Shown here piece by piece: positions 21,772 to 31,669 of a stretch of DNA of 64,000 nucleotides; the stretch's first letter is position 1; every line of letters starts with the position of its first letter. This DNA comes from Sarcocystis neurona (Eukaryota > Apicomplexa > Conoidasida > Eucoccidiorida > Sarcocystidae). A program made the position numbers and the translations under genes. Below the pieces are notes generated by a model that saw nothing but the letters and a program-made list of their open reading frames with translations, did no database searches and was not told the DNA's origin. The stretch is taken from positions 688,472 to 752,471 of the forward strand of contig KL647300.1 of assembly GCA_000727475.1 (NCBI GenBank), read 5' to 3'.

Positions 21772-22251
21772 ATGGGCGGTGCGTGCGCGCCAGAAGGCCA
21801 CTGGCCCATCGCCGGCTACGGGTTTTGCAATGGCTGCTGCTGCTGCATTTCCTGCTGCTGGGAAGGAGCTAATGCTGCAAGTCTTGCAGCAGTTGTCCGT
21901 CCTCCTGCCAGTGCTGGAGAACCACGTGCTGCTGCTGCTGCTGCAAGCGCTGCTGCTGGTGAAAGCGCTGCTGCTGGTCGAAGTGGTGCTGCTGCTGCTG
22001 CTAGTTCAAGTGCTGCTGCTGCTGCTGCTAGTGCAAGCGCTGCTGTTGGAGTTGCTGCTGCTGAACTTGCTGCTGTTGTTTTGTCCTTGTGGGGTGGGGT
22101 TGTAGTGCGTGTGCTTGAGGGCTTGGCCGGGGTCGGCCCTGCAGTCCTTTCTTTGGCCAGCAGCAGCAGTACGCGCGCCAGCCGTCGTTCAACAGCGCAG
22201 CAACACAGCAGCAGCAAGCGGAATGCGAAGGAGCAGCAGCAATGGATATAG
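21772..22251 (+). CDS. Unknown Ala-rich protein or exon
   Basis: The plus frame starts MGGACAPEGHWPIAGYG, continues with GCT-encoded Ala/Ser tracts and a hydrophobic segment (LAAVVLSLWGGVVVRVLEGL), and ends with a Ser/Gln tail at 22251. G at position 1 is higher than in the competing minus frame (21816-22613), which is also Ala-rich. A hydrophobic C-terminal third is visible; no family recognised. Confidence 0.45.
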   Translation: MGGACAPEGHWPIAGYGFCNGCCCCISCCWEGANAASLAAVVRPPASAGEPRAAAAAASAAAGESAAAGRSGAAAAASSSAAAAAASASAAVGVAAAELAAVVLSLWGGVVVRVLEGLAGVGPAVLSLASSSSTRASRRSTAQQHSSSKRNAKEQQQWI

Positions 22252-22349
22252 CGCCAGCGTCGCGTGCATAGCAGCAGCACATAGTAATCCACCTGCTGCC
22301 GTCTCTGTATTACAAGCAGTCGACTACACGTACAGCTACAGCCTGGAGG

Positions 22350-23658
22350 ATGGGAAGCAAAAGACGAAATAGCAGCGAAGGACGAAGCAGCAGCAAAATA
22401 CGAAGCAGCAACACACGTGAAGAACGTCGGAGCAGCTGGTGCGACAAGGCAGACGGCAGGAGCAGCAGTAGTAACAGGAGCAGCAAGAGGGAAATGAAGG
22501 AGAGCAACAGCAACGCCAGCAGCGGCAGAAACAAATGCGAAAAGGCGGGCCTGCTGGCGCGAGTCAGTGCCAGGAAAACGCTGCTGCTCTTCCTCTGGCT
22601 GCCTCTGCAGCACTTTCTCTTTTCTTGCTGCTGCTGTTGCTGCTGCTCACGGCTGCGTCAGGACGCGTTCCTGCTTCAGGGTGGTGCCACAGTCCTAGAC
22701 AGCAGCAGCAGCACGAGTGCTGGTCTTTCTACGCCTGCTGCTGTCGGCGGTGGTGCGCTTTATTTTTCGACAGGCGCTGCTCCCGGTTGCTGCTGCGTTG
22801 CTGCAGCGTCGTCGCCCCCGGAGAGCGAGACACAGGAGACATGTGCCGAAGAAGCACGTGAGGACGAGGCCGGCGAGCCTGCAGCAACAGCAGCAGACCC
22901 TCGAAGAAGAAGCAGCAGCAACACGGCAGCAGCAGCAACACGGCAGCAGCAGCAACACGGGAGCTTCGCAGCAGCACCTTGGCGGCGGGTTTAGTGGCCG
23001 CGGCACCGCAGCAGGAGAAACCCGCTGGACGAGGTGCAGCAGCAGCAGTGGAGCGCAGCAGCAGGCGCTTCTTGTCGACCGGAAGCAGCAGCAGCAGCCT
23101 TTTTTCAACAGAGGCAGGTGGTCGGTCCCTAGCACGAGCAGCAGTAGTCCTGGCGGCAACAGCAGTGGCGGCAGCAGCAGCTTCTGGCGGGGCGAAATTC
23201 GACGGAGCACGCAGCGGCCTTCGTCAAAGGCCCTCGGAGGGCACAGACAGCAGCAGAAATCCAATAGCAGTAGAAATCCCGCAGCAGCAATCCCGCAGCA
23301 GCACGCATCTCACACAGCAGCGAAGAAGAGCAGCTCGCCCAGCCTAGCTGGGCGAGCTGCTCTGGTGGGTAGGAGGTGGCACGCACTTCTGGCGAGTGTT
23401 GCCGCCGCCGGAGGAGGGAAGGCAGGCACGGCAGCGGGAGAAGCAAATAAGAAATGCGTACGTCGGGAATTCCGACCGAGCAGCAGGAGCAACGTGGACG
23501 ACGTCCGGCTGGGCAGAAAAGACTGGCGGGCAGTCAGCAACCGCAGCAGCAGCGGGAGACACCGCTGCTTTGGTGTGATGACGGCACGGGCGCTGCGGAG
23601 GCAGGAACCGCTGCACGGCAGCAGAGGAGAAGAAAAAGGAGAAGCACTCGAAGAATAG
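22350..23658 (+). CDS. Unknown Ser/Ala-rich basic protein (two frames, probably one gene)
   Basis: It begins at ATG 22350 (MGSKRRNSSEGRSSSK), with an acidic stretch SETQETCAEEAREDEAGE around 22830. The first frame stops at 22994. A second frame (open from 22717) carries the coding signal to TAG at 23656-23658: its last ~120 codons are non-repetitive and RNY-rich (VRREFRPSSRSNVDDVRLGRK, HGSRGEEKGEALEE). An intron in the CAG-rich stretch near 22.9 kb would join them; the exact site is not resolvable. A perfect hairpin (23327-23363) lies in the second part. Function unknown. Confidence 0.6.
23327..23363. repeat. Perfect inverted repeat, 17-bp arms, 3-nt loop
   Basis: Left arm 23327-23343, loop CTA, right arm 23347-23363, with no mismatch. 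The predominant coding frame crosses it without a stop (SPSLAGRAALVG). Confidence 0.9.
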
Positions 23659-23814
23659 AAGCAGCACCATTGGAAGAGAGCAGGAAGTAGGAGGAATAAC
23701 TCCTGCAACTTCTGCACAGAGGTTATGTACTCTTTTCCGTGTGACCCGCGAGTTTGCGTCATCCTGCTGCTGCTGCCGTACCTCGCGCCGGCTGCTGCGG
23801 TGCTGCTGCAGCTG
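23659..23814. other. Short spacer between convergent genes
   Basis: Between the TAG at 23658 (plus) and the stop at 23815 (minus). It contains no recognisable element. Confidence 0.4.
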
Positions 23815-24936
23815 CTACGAATTACGCTGTATATGCTGCTGCCCGTTCTTGCGATTCCTTGCTGCTGCGTGTGCGACTGCTGCTTCTCTTTGTTCTATTT
23901 GGTAGGCGGCGCTCCTGCTGCAGTTGCTGTGGCGCTGCTGCTGCAGTTGCTGTGGTGCTGCAGCTGCAGTTGCTGTGGCGCTGCTGCTGCAGTTGCTGTG
24001 GTGCTGCTGCTGCAGTTGCTGTGGCGCTGCTGCTGCAGTTGCTGTGGCGCTGCTGCTGCAGTTGCTGTGGCGCTGCTGCTGCGGCAGCTGTGACACTGCT
24101 GCTGCAGCTGCTGCTGCTACTTCTGCGAGCAGCTTCTGCTCTGTGTGTGTGTGCTGCTGCCGTATCATCAGCAGTCGCGGCTTCAAGACACTTGCTGCAG
24201 CTGCAGCTTCTTCCTTCTGCCCACCCACCTGCAGCAAGAGCGTGAAAAAGGACTTGAAGGCAGGCAGAGCACCAGTCCCTGCAGGCGACGAAAGACGCGC
24301 GATTGCCCGCGGCCCCAGCCACCGGCAGCAGCGACGTGTCAGGTTCACCGAGACAGCAGAGAACCGCTGACAAGGAGGATCTGTCTTCGCTTGCTCAGGC
24401 TGCTGCTGCCGCTTCCTCTGCTGCTGCTGCTCTCCTGTGTCAGTCGTCCGGCTGCCAGGACTGCCACTGCTCTTCTGTTGCTGTCCTCGCTCGTGCTGCT
24501 CTCTGCTTCTCCTGCCAAGCTTGCCACTGCTCTGCTGCCACAGAGCTGCGCCCGTCCTCCGCCCCAACGCAGCGCCCGCTGCGGCATGTCGAGCTGCGCA
24601 GCAGCACGAAGACGAGGAGCAGCCCTCTCCGGTGCTGCTGCGTACGTATAGAGAGAGACAGAGACAGAGAGAGACGGGCACCTCTCCTCCTGCCGCTATT
24701 GCTATGCACGCTGCCGCTGTTGTTGATACGAATAGCGCGCTGTGCCGCTTTGTGGGTGCCACGTCGTTCGTCCTTTCCCGCGGTTGCACCTCCTGCTGCA
24801 AAAACCGTGCGCTGGCTTGCGGGCTCCTGTTGCTGCTGCAGTGTCTATTCGAAGGCTTCTGTTGCTGCGTGGCCGCGTTCGTGCTCAAGATCATCTGCCG
24901 CACGCGTTGCTGCCCACGTCTTTCTGCCACAGCCAT
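23815..24936 (-). CDS. Unknown HAAR protein of 373 residues containing a 23-nt minisatellite
   Basis: One frame runs from ATG 24936 (MAVAERRGQQRVRQMILSTN) to a stop at 23815. The N-terminal 240 residues are varied. The middle has a hydrophobic helix (FKSFFTLLLQVGG), and the C-terminal part is a 23-residue repeat (PQQLQQQRHSNCSSS...) made by the 23-nt minisatellite. It ends with a non-repetitive tail (YQIEQREAAVAHAAARNRK). An overlapping minus frame (24845-25200) has even stronger codon bias, so the true 5' part may be spliced. Confidence 0.6.
   Translation of the reverse strand: MAVAERRGQQRVRQMILSTNAATQQQKPSNRHCSSNRSPQASARFLQQEVQPRERTNDVAPTKRHSALFVSTTAAACIAIAAGGEVPVSLCLCLSLYVRSSTGEGCSSSSCCCAARHAAAGAALGRRTGAALWQQSSGKLGRRSREQHERGQQQKSSGSPGSRTTDTGEQQQQRKRQQQPEQAKTDPPCQRFSAVSVNLTRRCCRWLGPRAIARLSSPAGTGALPAFKSFFTLLLQVGGQKEEAAAAASVLKPRLLMIRQQHTHTEQKLLAEVAAAAAAAVSQLPQQQRHSNCSSSATATAAAAPQQLQQQHHSNCSSSATATAAAAPQQLQQQRHSNCSRSAAYQIEQREAAVAHAAARNRKNGQQHIQRNS
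23912..24089. repeat. 23-nt minisatellite, seven full units
   Basis: Units start with GTGG(C/T)G at 23929, 23952, 23975, 23998, 24021, 24044 and 24067. Variation is limited to a few bases. The unit lacks stops in the coding direction in every phase, so three units encode the same 23-residue block whichever phase is entered. Confidence 0.9.
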
Positions 24937-25200
24937 CCCACTGCTGCTGATGAAATTCCGCTGCTACGCGCTTCGAAAAACTTCCGAGCCACGCCACACA
25001 CGCCGCTACTGGGGCAGCTGTTGGTGCGACCGTGCGCGGTGCCTGACTGCCGGTGTTACTACGCAGCAGTGCCTCCACCTGACAAACTAGTCCCTGGCGA
25101 AGCTGCTGCTGCTGCAGCCCCTCCTCCACTACTGTGAAAGACTGCGCTGTGAGACTTCCCTGACGCTGGTCGCACTGCTGTTGCTGTTGCTGCTGTGAGG
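24845..25200 (-). CDS. Probable upstream exon of the minus-strand gene
   Basis: The minus frame after a Gln run reads CDQRQGSLTAQSFTVVEEG, then VEALLRSNTGSQAPRTVAPT and VAAEFHQQQWDGCGRK, ending EAFE-stop at 24845. About 40% of codons start with G. It overlaps the head of the 23815-24936 frame, so one of the two must be spliced before the overlap. No domain recognised. Confidence 0.5.
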
Positions 25201-25285
25201 TGTGTGCTGCTGTGACTGCGGTGTGATGCTGCTCGTGGGTGCCACAGCGTCTGAGAGTTGCTGCTGACGCAACGCTTCCACCTAC

Positions 25286-26118
25286 CTCGTCACCGTGACA
25301 CTTCTGCTGTTGTTGCTGTGGGGCTGGCGTTCATTCGTGCTTCTGAGCTGCGTACATATCCCTGCTGCTGTTGCTGCAGCTGGTACTACGGTTAATCGAA
25401 CTGCAGCTGCTGCTGCTCCTGGCGCTTCTGCTGTGCTGGGCAGTGCAGCACTGAGAGGTCTGCTGGAGTAGGCGTAGTGCTGCGGTAACTGCGCTGCAAA
25501 CAACGCGCCGACTGCAGGACTCGGCCTGCTGCTCTACACAAACATGACTGTGTGGGGTTATGACATCACGTGCCCACCGGAGCATTTCATTCTCGCTCTT
25601 CTCGCTGCTTTCTTTGCTGCCTCTCGCGTCGCACTGCTGCTGATGTTGCTGCTTTTGCTGACGCTTATGCTGTTGCCAATGCTCCTGTCTTCTCCACTTT
25701 TGTCCCCCATGCTGCTGCTGCTGCGAACCCCCCGCTTATACCCCGCTTCGCTTCTTGGACACAGTTCCGTTGCACCTCCACATTTGGCCGCTGCTGCTGT
25801 TGTCCTTGCCTTGTGCTGTTGCCGCTTCTTCTCTCTGGGCTGCTGCTAGTCGTCTTCATTGGAGCACTACTGCCCGGCTATCGCTCCCACGTCCAAGGAA
25901 TTGCTGCTGCTCTTTTCTGAGTTTCCTCTTGCCGTAGTTGTTACCTTCTCGGATGCTTCTGCTACAGTTTCTGCTGCAGCTGCAGGAGTTTGCAGCAGGT
26001 ACAACAACACGGGCATGCCATTACGAAGGGCTCCCTTCTCCTTCATTCCACTGTGTTGCACGGTAGCCCCTGCTCGGGTATCTTTCTTCCCAGATGACGA
26101 CTGCCTACATCGCTTCAT
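25286..26118 (-). CDS. Minus-strand multi-exon candidate, unknown function
   Basis: Three consecutive minus segments have strong RNY bias. 26118-25867 starts at ATG (MKRCRQSSSGKKDTRAGATV) and includes LLYLLQTPAAAAETVAEASE with a GTAACA donor-like site after SEK. 25859-25665 starts MKTTSSSPERRSGNS. 25503-25286 ends QPHSNNSRSVTVT at a GTAGGT donor. How they splice together is not resolved. With the exon at 24845-25200 they may form one gene. On the plus strand the same DNA gives Leu/Ala-rich frames. Confidence 0.45.
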
Positions 26119-26199
26119 AGAAAGGACGAAACAGACACCCGTAGAAGTGTATACTCCACGCAGACATGAGAGTCAATAACACTTCAGCAGCTTTGAATA

Positions 26200-27700
26200 T
26201 GCAGGGCTACCAGCAGCAAAATCTGTTACGTTTGAGCAAGTTCCTCACACGCCTCAGCCTCGTGGCACGCTTTCAAATATACATTTGCACACGTACGTAT
26301 CTTTCTCGACCCGTGCTGGATGTACCACACTCACGCATAAATAAACATGAGTAGCTACACATATACGTCTGACCACGTACGTATCTGTATACATACTCCT
26401 TCTACAGGCATACATGTGTATACGTGTTCACGCCACAGACAAATGGTCATATAGGGAAGTACTCGTGTGTTTTGTCGCACGCATACGTATATACATGTCT
26501 GTGGATTTGCAGGTCACCAGCAACAGAGAAGCTGCATTACCGTCGGATGTGGACTGCTGCTAAACGTTCACCCTGCCTAGACCTGTTCCCCAGTTCCTCA
26601 GAACTTCGCCCGCCGCATTTGCAAAGCATCCTAGACAGATATATCTCCCTCTGTATATAACAAGCTCGACCCACCCTTCACGTATATATAGAAATACACT
26701 TGACATCGGCACTCTGTGCGTGCAGATATATAGATGTGCACACGTTTTTGTGCCTCTTTCTCTACATGCGTCGTACGTAAAGTGGGGCACCAGTCACCCT
26801 GTGCAGAATCCTTCGGCGTTTTCACTTGTATGCAAGTTCCAATTCCCAGCCGATGGAATTTTCTATTTTCATAGGCATGTCAATAAACAGCCGCACAAGT
26901 TCACGTGTACAGAGGTGCCAGCTCGACTTTGAGGTGTCTGCCAAAACCGTACCTGTATGTGTATATATATATATATATGTATGTGTGGTGCTGTATGCGT
27001 GCACGAGAAACACTGGTGTGTACACCTACGCGTATATAGCTGCATAAGTGTGATGAAGCTATGCATATACATACATATGTGTACACGTATATTGTCATGG
27101 TCACATCGAAAATATCTACGTGTATCACATACATGTATGTAGATATTTCTGTATGTCCACTAGGTAGTAAAACTGCATTTACAGACCTACATGCAAGCAT
27201 ACATACAAGTGTGTAACTGTACACAGGCATACATATGCGTGTGTCTCAAAAAGTTACAAAACGGCTTCTCCACATCCTTGACCATTACACGTTAACACTC
27301 GGAGCATAATTACTGAACCAGGCTCGCGTGTGTATCTGTTTGTTTGTTGAAATGCGAGCAAACAACTGTTTTATCCGGATGACTGTGCAAACACGTCTAC
27401 TATCTATACGCATATATATGTGTACATACACTCTTTTTTGAACGAATATCAGGGGGAAGAACTAAAACCGAAGAGTCAACGTGCGATGCAGCCCCGAAAA
27501 AGTTGTCATTTTTGCACCGGGTGAACTTCCCAAGTCCCCACCGGTTGATCCGCAGACCATAGTCGTGTTTCCCTCTTTGCACGACTCCTGCGCGTGTCGA
27601 ATAATAGTGCTGCTTCAACCACCTCAGCATTACATTTTGCAGAGAATCAAACTACCGAAGCCAACGACAGCAGCAAATGGGTGAGCAGCAATGTGTCTGG
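26200..27700. other. AT-rich intergenic DNA, no confident gene
   Basis: TATG/ACGTA microsatellites and unique AT-rich sequence. Around 27480-27678 both strands offer a plausible exon (plus ...VVIFAPGELPKSPPVD... ending at a GTGAGC; minus ...HDYGLRINRWGLGKF...) and I cannot decide between them. Confidence 0.45.
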
Positions 27701-27740
27701 GAGCCTTGCCTGCGCAGTGGCCAGCTTTTGAAAGAATAAG

Positions 27741-28250
27741 AAGAAGCAACAGCAGCTGAAGCCTGTCACGCAGGCGGGAGTGACAGAAGCAACAACACGA
27801 CAGCTACTAGCAGCGGCTTCAGTCGGAGCAGCAGAACGTCAACAGGCATTGCAAAAAAAGGCTGTCCTCGCTGCACCGTAGACCTGCCACGTTGGTGCCC
27901 GCTTTTACCACTTTATAGCGGCAGGAGGGGACGGGCGGCAGGAAACCCGGCGGCAACCCCGGCAGTAACAGACGAATTTCCTCCAGAGTAATAGCGCCGC
28001 GTACACTACCCCTGCTGTGACAGCAGTTGCTGGAGGCGTAGATTTCGTTATTACAGCAGCGGCAGCAGGAGTGTCAGCAAAGCACTTTTGTGGCTCTACG
28101 GGAATACAGAAGTTCTCTACAAACAAAAAAACTCCACCAGCACCACCCGGCAGCAGGCACACGTTTAACCCACTTGCTGCAACATATATGCGTCTCTCTA
28201 ACGAGAAGCGGAGGGCTGCGGCACGTCCATGTACGGACCCTGACGCCTGA
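27741..28250 (+). CDS. Unknown small protein, two candidate exons
   Basis: Segment one, 27741-27881 (LKPVTQAGVTEATTRQLL...LQKKAVLAAP, stop TAG), has about 43% G-first codons. Segment two, 27987-28250, follows an acceptor TTTCCTCCAG and reads VTAVAGGVDFVITAAAAGVS, then KHFCGSTGIQKFSTNKK, ending at TGA. They are in different frames; no donor was found that joins them in phase. Both look coding and non-repetitive. Identity unknown. Confidence 0.42.
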
Positions 28251-28354
28251 GCGCTTGCAGCAGGACTGTCAGAAATTCTGCGTGGCTGTGCCCGTTTGCA
28301 CGCATGCTTTTGTATAACCCTCTGCGTACAGCCTTGCTGTCACATGGTATCAAA

Positions 28355-28708
28355 CTACGAAACAGTACTACCGTCAACAAACATGTATGGTAGATGTAAC
28401 AGGCACGTAGTCGGCAGAGGTGTCGACGTTGCTTCAGCGTTAACGGGGTAGCGCCCGCCTTTGCAGAAACGGATATGTAGTCGTTTTATATACATTTTTA
28501 TGTATATACGTATGTATACATAAATACACATATGCACATATAAATGCATACAGAGGATCTGTGGAGCCTCCTCGTGACCGCAAGCGTGGGTCCTGTTGCC
28601 TGACGGATCCGCTAGCAGCGTCGTGCTGATGCAGTATATTCGGCTTGGCTGCTGTTGCTGCTCTTGCGCTGTGATAGTCGAAACAGCCACACCACGTCCG
28701 CCAGTCAT
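28355..28708 (-). CDS. Two-exon gene for an 86-residue protein of unknown function
   Basis: Exon 1 runs from ATG 28708 to 28552: 52 codons plus one nt, starting MTGGRGVAVSTITAQEQQQQ and including LLADPSGNRTHACGHEE. The donor is GTATGC. The 93-nt intron (28551-28459) is mostly TA repeats and ends TTCTGCAAAG. Exon 2, 28458-28355, supplies two nt plus 34 codons (GRYPVNAEATSTPLPTTCL..., stop TAG). Phase is kept exactly and codons are RNY-like. No signal peptide or known domain is seen. Confidence 0.55.
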   Translation of the reverse strand: MTGGRGVAVSTITAQEQQQQPSRIYCISTTLLADPSGNRTHACGHEEAPQILCMHLYVHMCIYVYIRIYIKMYIKRLHIRFCKGGRYPVNAEATSTPLPTTCLLHLPYMFVDGSTVS

Positions 28709-29081
28709 CTACGCACACACGAGAGCAATTCTTGTTCAGATTACCCCCCTGCACCATATATATATATATATGTAAAGTGCGCACATGTGTGTATGTGTGT
28801 AAGTATCAATTTGCGAGAAAATGCGTGGGGCGTGTATCTGCACAGAAGGGGAGGTCAAGGAGATAGGCAGAGAAGAACTAGCGCACGCGAGGAGCTCTGT
28901 CCCTAAAGGAGACATGCCAGCGCCTTCGCTGCCGCAACGGTCGTGGGTCCCCGTGTAATTCTGTAGATGATTCTTATGGATCCATGCAAATGTGTGTGTC
29001 TGTGTGTGTGTTCCACTTTGAAGACACTTTCGCGTGTGTATATACTACGTGAAAACTCTATACGTGTAGATACGCGTATGT

Positions 29082-29327
29082 GTGTACATATGTGCGCTGA
29101 GGACGCGTGCATGTGTATACCTGCGGAGACAAGAACAAATCCAGAGGAGCAGCACCTTCACTTGGAGCGGGACTTCTTTTTTCGTCGGAAGCGACGGGGA
29201 TGCGGCTTCGGTGTCACAGTCGCCGGCCGCTGTCGCTCTCCCAAAACTGCTGCTGTCCTGTCCCAGAGTAGCAGTGTTCCTTTTTCAAAGCTGCTCTACC
29301 CTAAGGTCGCAACACCGTACGGCTTAA
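29082..29327 (+). CDS. Possible exon, unknown
   Basis: The plus frame reads WSGTSFFVGSDGDAASVSQS then PAAVALPKLLLSCPRVAVFL and ends at 29327, with about 30% G-first codons. An acceptor-like GGAGACAAG lies at ~29142, so the part before it is probably not coding. A competing plus frame (28967-29410) is basic and Cys-rich. Confidence 0.3.
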   Translation: MYICALRTRACVYLRRQEQIQRSSTFTWSGTSFFVGSDGDAASVSQSPAAVALPKLLLSCPRVAVFLFQSCSTLRSQHRTA

Positions 29328-29344
29328 CAGTCGTCGTCCTGCTT

Positions 29345-29525
29345 CGCCGAATATATATATATATGTATAACGATCTCCTTGTCCATTCATGTGTTTCTCT
29401 CCGTCTCTAGAGTCATCCTCCTGTTTCGCGGACTACACATATATATATATGTATGTATAACGACCTTTGTGCCCACACATGTGTTTCTCTCCCCCTCTCT
29501 CTATGTATACACACGTTTGTCAATT
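29345..29525. repeat. About 88-bp direct duplication with TA blocks
   Basis: The segment beginning near 29345 (TTCGCCGAATATATA..., GTATAACGATCTCC..., ATGTGTTTCTCTCC) is repeated from about 29433 with ~80% match. It encodes nothing clear. Confidence 0.65.
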
Positions 29526-29605
29526 TATGTGTATGTACGTACATTAATCTATATGCGTATATATATATATATATGATGTGTGTAAATGTGTACATATGCA
29601 TACGT

Positions 29606-30041
29606 GTGTGTATTCCTCGAACTGGTAACTTGGCGTCGCTTTTTCCATTGCCATCGGGACACACAGGCGCGGGTGTGATTCGACGGGCTCGCTGCTGCTC
29701 AACGGTGTAATCCTCGATGTATATCCCAAACTTCTCTTCTGCTGTTGCTGATGTTAGTGCTCGGTAGTGCTGCGGCTCGGTAATGCTGCTGCTCGGTAAT
29801 GCTGCTGCTCGGTAGTGCTGCTGCTCGGTAGTGCTGCTGCTCGGTAGTGCTGCTACAGGCAAAGTGCTGCTACAGGCAAAGTGCTGCTGCAGGCAAAATG
29901 GTGCCCACGTTCGCTTGAGTCACTTGTGAACGAGGACTTGGACGTTCGCGTTGCACAGCAGCAGATTTTCGATTTGTTGTTGTCAAAGAAATCACTTTCT
30001 CTGGTAACAGAGGCTTCATCAATCCTCTCAAGCGAACTCAT
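29606..30041 (-). CDS. Unknown acidic/Ser-rich protein crossing 16-nt and 17-nt repeats
   Basis: It starts at ATG 30041 (MSSLERIDEASVTRESDFFD, RNY-rich), runs through Ser/Cys-rich sequence and enters three 17-nt repeats (29847-29897), where the frame stops (29853). The adjacent minus frame is open from 29919 and continues through six 16-nt repeats into a clearly coding part (EEKFGIYIEDYTVEQQRARR, CPDGNGKSDAKLPVRG), with about 41% G-first codons, to a possible GTATGC donor near 29610. A small copy-number change in the repeats would restore one frame, so it is either a frameshifted allele, a splice, or two exons. A plus frame (29893-30063) competes with the first part. Confidence 0.5.
29758..29897. 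repeat. 16-nt repeat (about six) followed by 17-nt repeat (three)
   Basis: GCTCGGTARTGCTGCT units (16 nt) fill 29758-29853. GTGCTGCTACAGGCAAA units (17 nt) occupy 29847-29863, 29864-29880 and 29881-29897. Neither length is divisible by three. Confidence 0.85.
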
Positions 30042-30044
30042 ACG

Positions 30045-30925
30045 TCTCCAAATGCGAAGCCATTAAAAGCGGATTCAACTGTCTCTCCACCTCAGGGGAA
30101 CGCTTGCAGCACATATATATATATATATGCGTGTACCTGTATATATATATAAATATATAAATGCATATACATGCATGTATATATATATATATACGCATAT
30201 TTATTTATACGTGTAGAACATTTGTATACGGCTTCTGCATATACACACATATATGCTACATATATATATATATATGGATAGTGTATGCTTATTTGTTCTG
30301 CGTATATATACGTATATATATAGAACGTATACACATGTTCTCCATGTACATGTCTATATATATATATGTATATATGTTGGATACAGGTGGACGGTGTATT
30401 CGACGCTAGTGGCTGACTCTCGTGATCAAAGGCGAAAACAACAGCCTTCCCGCTCTCTTCCACGTACACACAGCCATATATATATATATGCACGTCGACG
30501 CGGGTTTATCTCTCGGTTTGTTTCAACGAGTACATCCATCCCCTCACCCACGTTCATATATTAGAAGCCATGCAGACTAATATATGAACGTGTACATCTC
30601 GCCGTGTATACATATATATATATATATATGTGCATGCAGATAGACAGATAGATAGGTAGATACCCCCACAGGTCTTACGTGTGTACACTGCTGCATGCAC
30701 ACACTCGCGTCTACGTATATCTGTGACTTCACAAAAATATACGTGCCTACATTCGTGATATACATATATTTATATGCATGCCTATATACACGTACATATA
30801 TGTACATTTATATATGTATATCTATGGGCAGCCCCGTGTGTTGCGTCCTCACGTCAAGCTGCAGGATTTCATGCGTGGTTCGACTGCGCAGCAGCAGCGT
30901 GAAGCAGCGAACGGCAGCTGCGCGT
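30045..30925. other. AT microsatellite spacer
   Basis: Mostly TA/TATG/ACAT repeats. It contains a perfect hairpin at 30549-30592. No gene seen. Confidence 0.6.
30549..30592. repeat. Perfect inverted repeat, 16-bp arms, 12-nt loop
   Basis: Left arm 30549-30564 (CACGTTCATATATTAG), right arm 30577-30592, loop AAGCCATGCAGA. It is intergenic. Confidence 0.85.
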
Positions 30926-30928
30926 GTG

Positions 30929-31640
30929 TTAGATTTCATCGAGATCCGTTTCTGCTTCTCCAGGCCATGCTGGGGCAGCGCCCTTCTTGGCCTGCTCCGT
31001 CTCGCCTGCTGCTGCTGCTCTCTGCTGGTGTGCCTGCTGCTTGCTGTCTCGGCCGCTGCCGGCTGCTGCTGCTGTCGCTTGGTGCGGCTGCGGCGTGCTG
31101 CTGCTCCTGCTGTGTGCCGCAGCTTCTTCTTCTTTTTCTCGGCGGTGCTGTAGAACTTTGCAGGCAGCAGCAGCGGCTTCGTCGCAGAGCGTTCCTGCAT
31201 GCGTCGCAGGATCCGAAAGTCTTTCGACCCGCAGCCAACTGGGCAGCAGCGCTTCGACTCTGCAGCAGTTGCTGCTGCTCACGCTGACGCACTTTCTTAG
31301 CTCGGTGCTGCTGAGGCTGTTTAAATCGCCAGCCTCGCTCCCAGCAGCATCTGCATCTTCATCAAAACCACTTGAGAAATTTCTTCTTCCGTCCTCAGTT
31401 CTCTCTCTGTGGCCAATACCGACTGGGCTGCTGCTGTCGCTGCTGCTACTGCTGCTGCTACCGCTCCTCCTGTTACTGGTCTCCCCATCGCTGCTGCTGC
31501 AGCACTTGTCACTCTGGCTGGTGCTGCTGCTGCTGTGACTGCTGCTGTTGCTTCTCTCGCCACTGCTGCTGCTGCTGTTGCACAGGACTTCTTCGGCAGA
31601 AGTGAGCGACAGCTCAAATAAGACACATTTCTTTGTGTTG
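30929..31640 (-). CDS. Unknown Ser-rich/acidic exon
   Basis: The minus frame opens around 31640 (FELSLTSAEEVLC), carries Ser/Asn tracts, then an acidic stretch (FDEDADAAGSEAGDLNSLSS) and TELRKCVSVSSSNCC..., and ends AWPGEAETDLDEI-stop at 30929. Residues are well mixed and codon bias supports minus, while the plus frames give Leu/Ala. The exon start is not fixed. No domain recognised. Confidence 0.58.
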
Positions 31641-31669
31641 AAGAACGGTGGCAGCCCGACACAGCGCCA

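Noticed and set aside
24742..25137. Plus-strand frame ending VPPPDKLVPGEAAAAAAPPPLL
   Set aside because: The minus strand over the same bases has about 40% G-first codons and continues into a well-mixed peptide, so the plus frame is probably its antisense.
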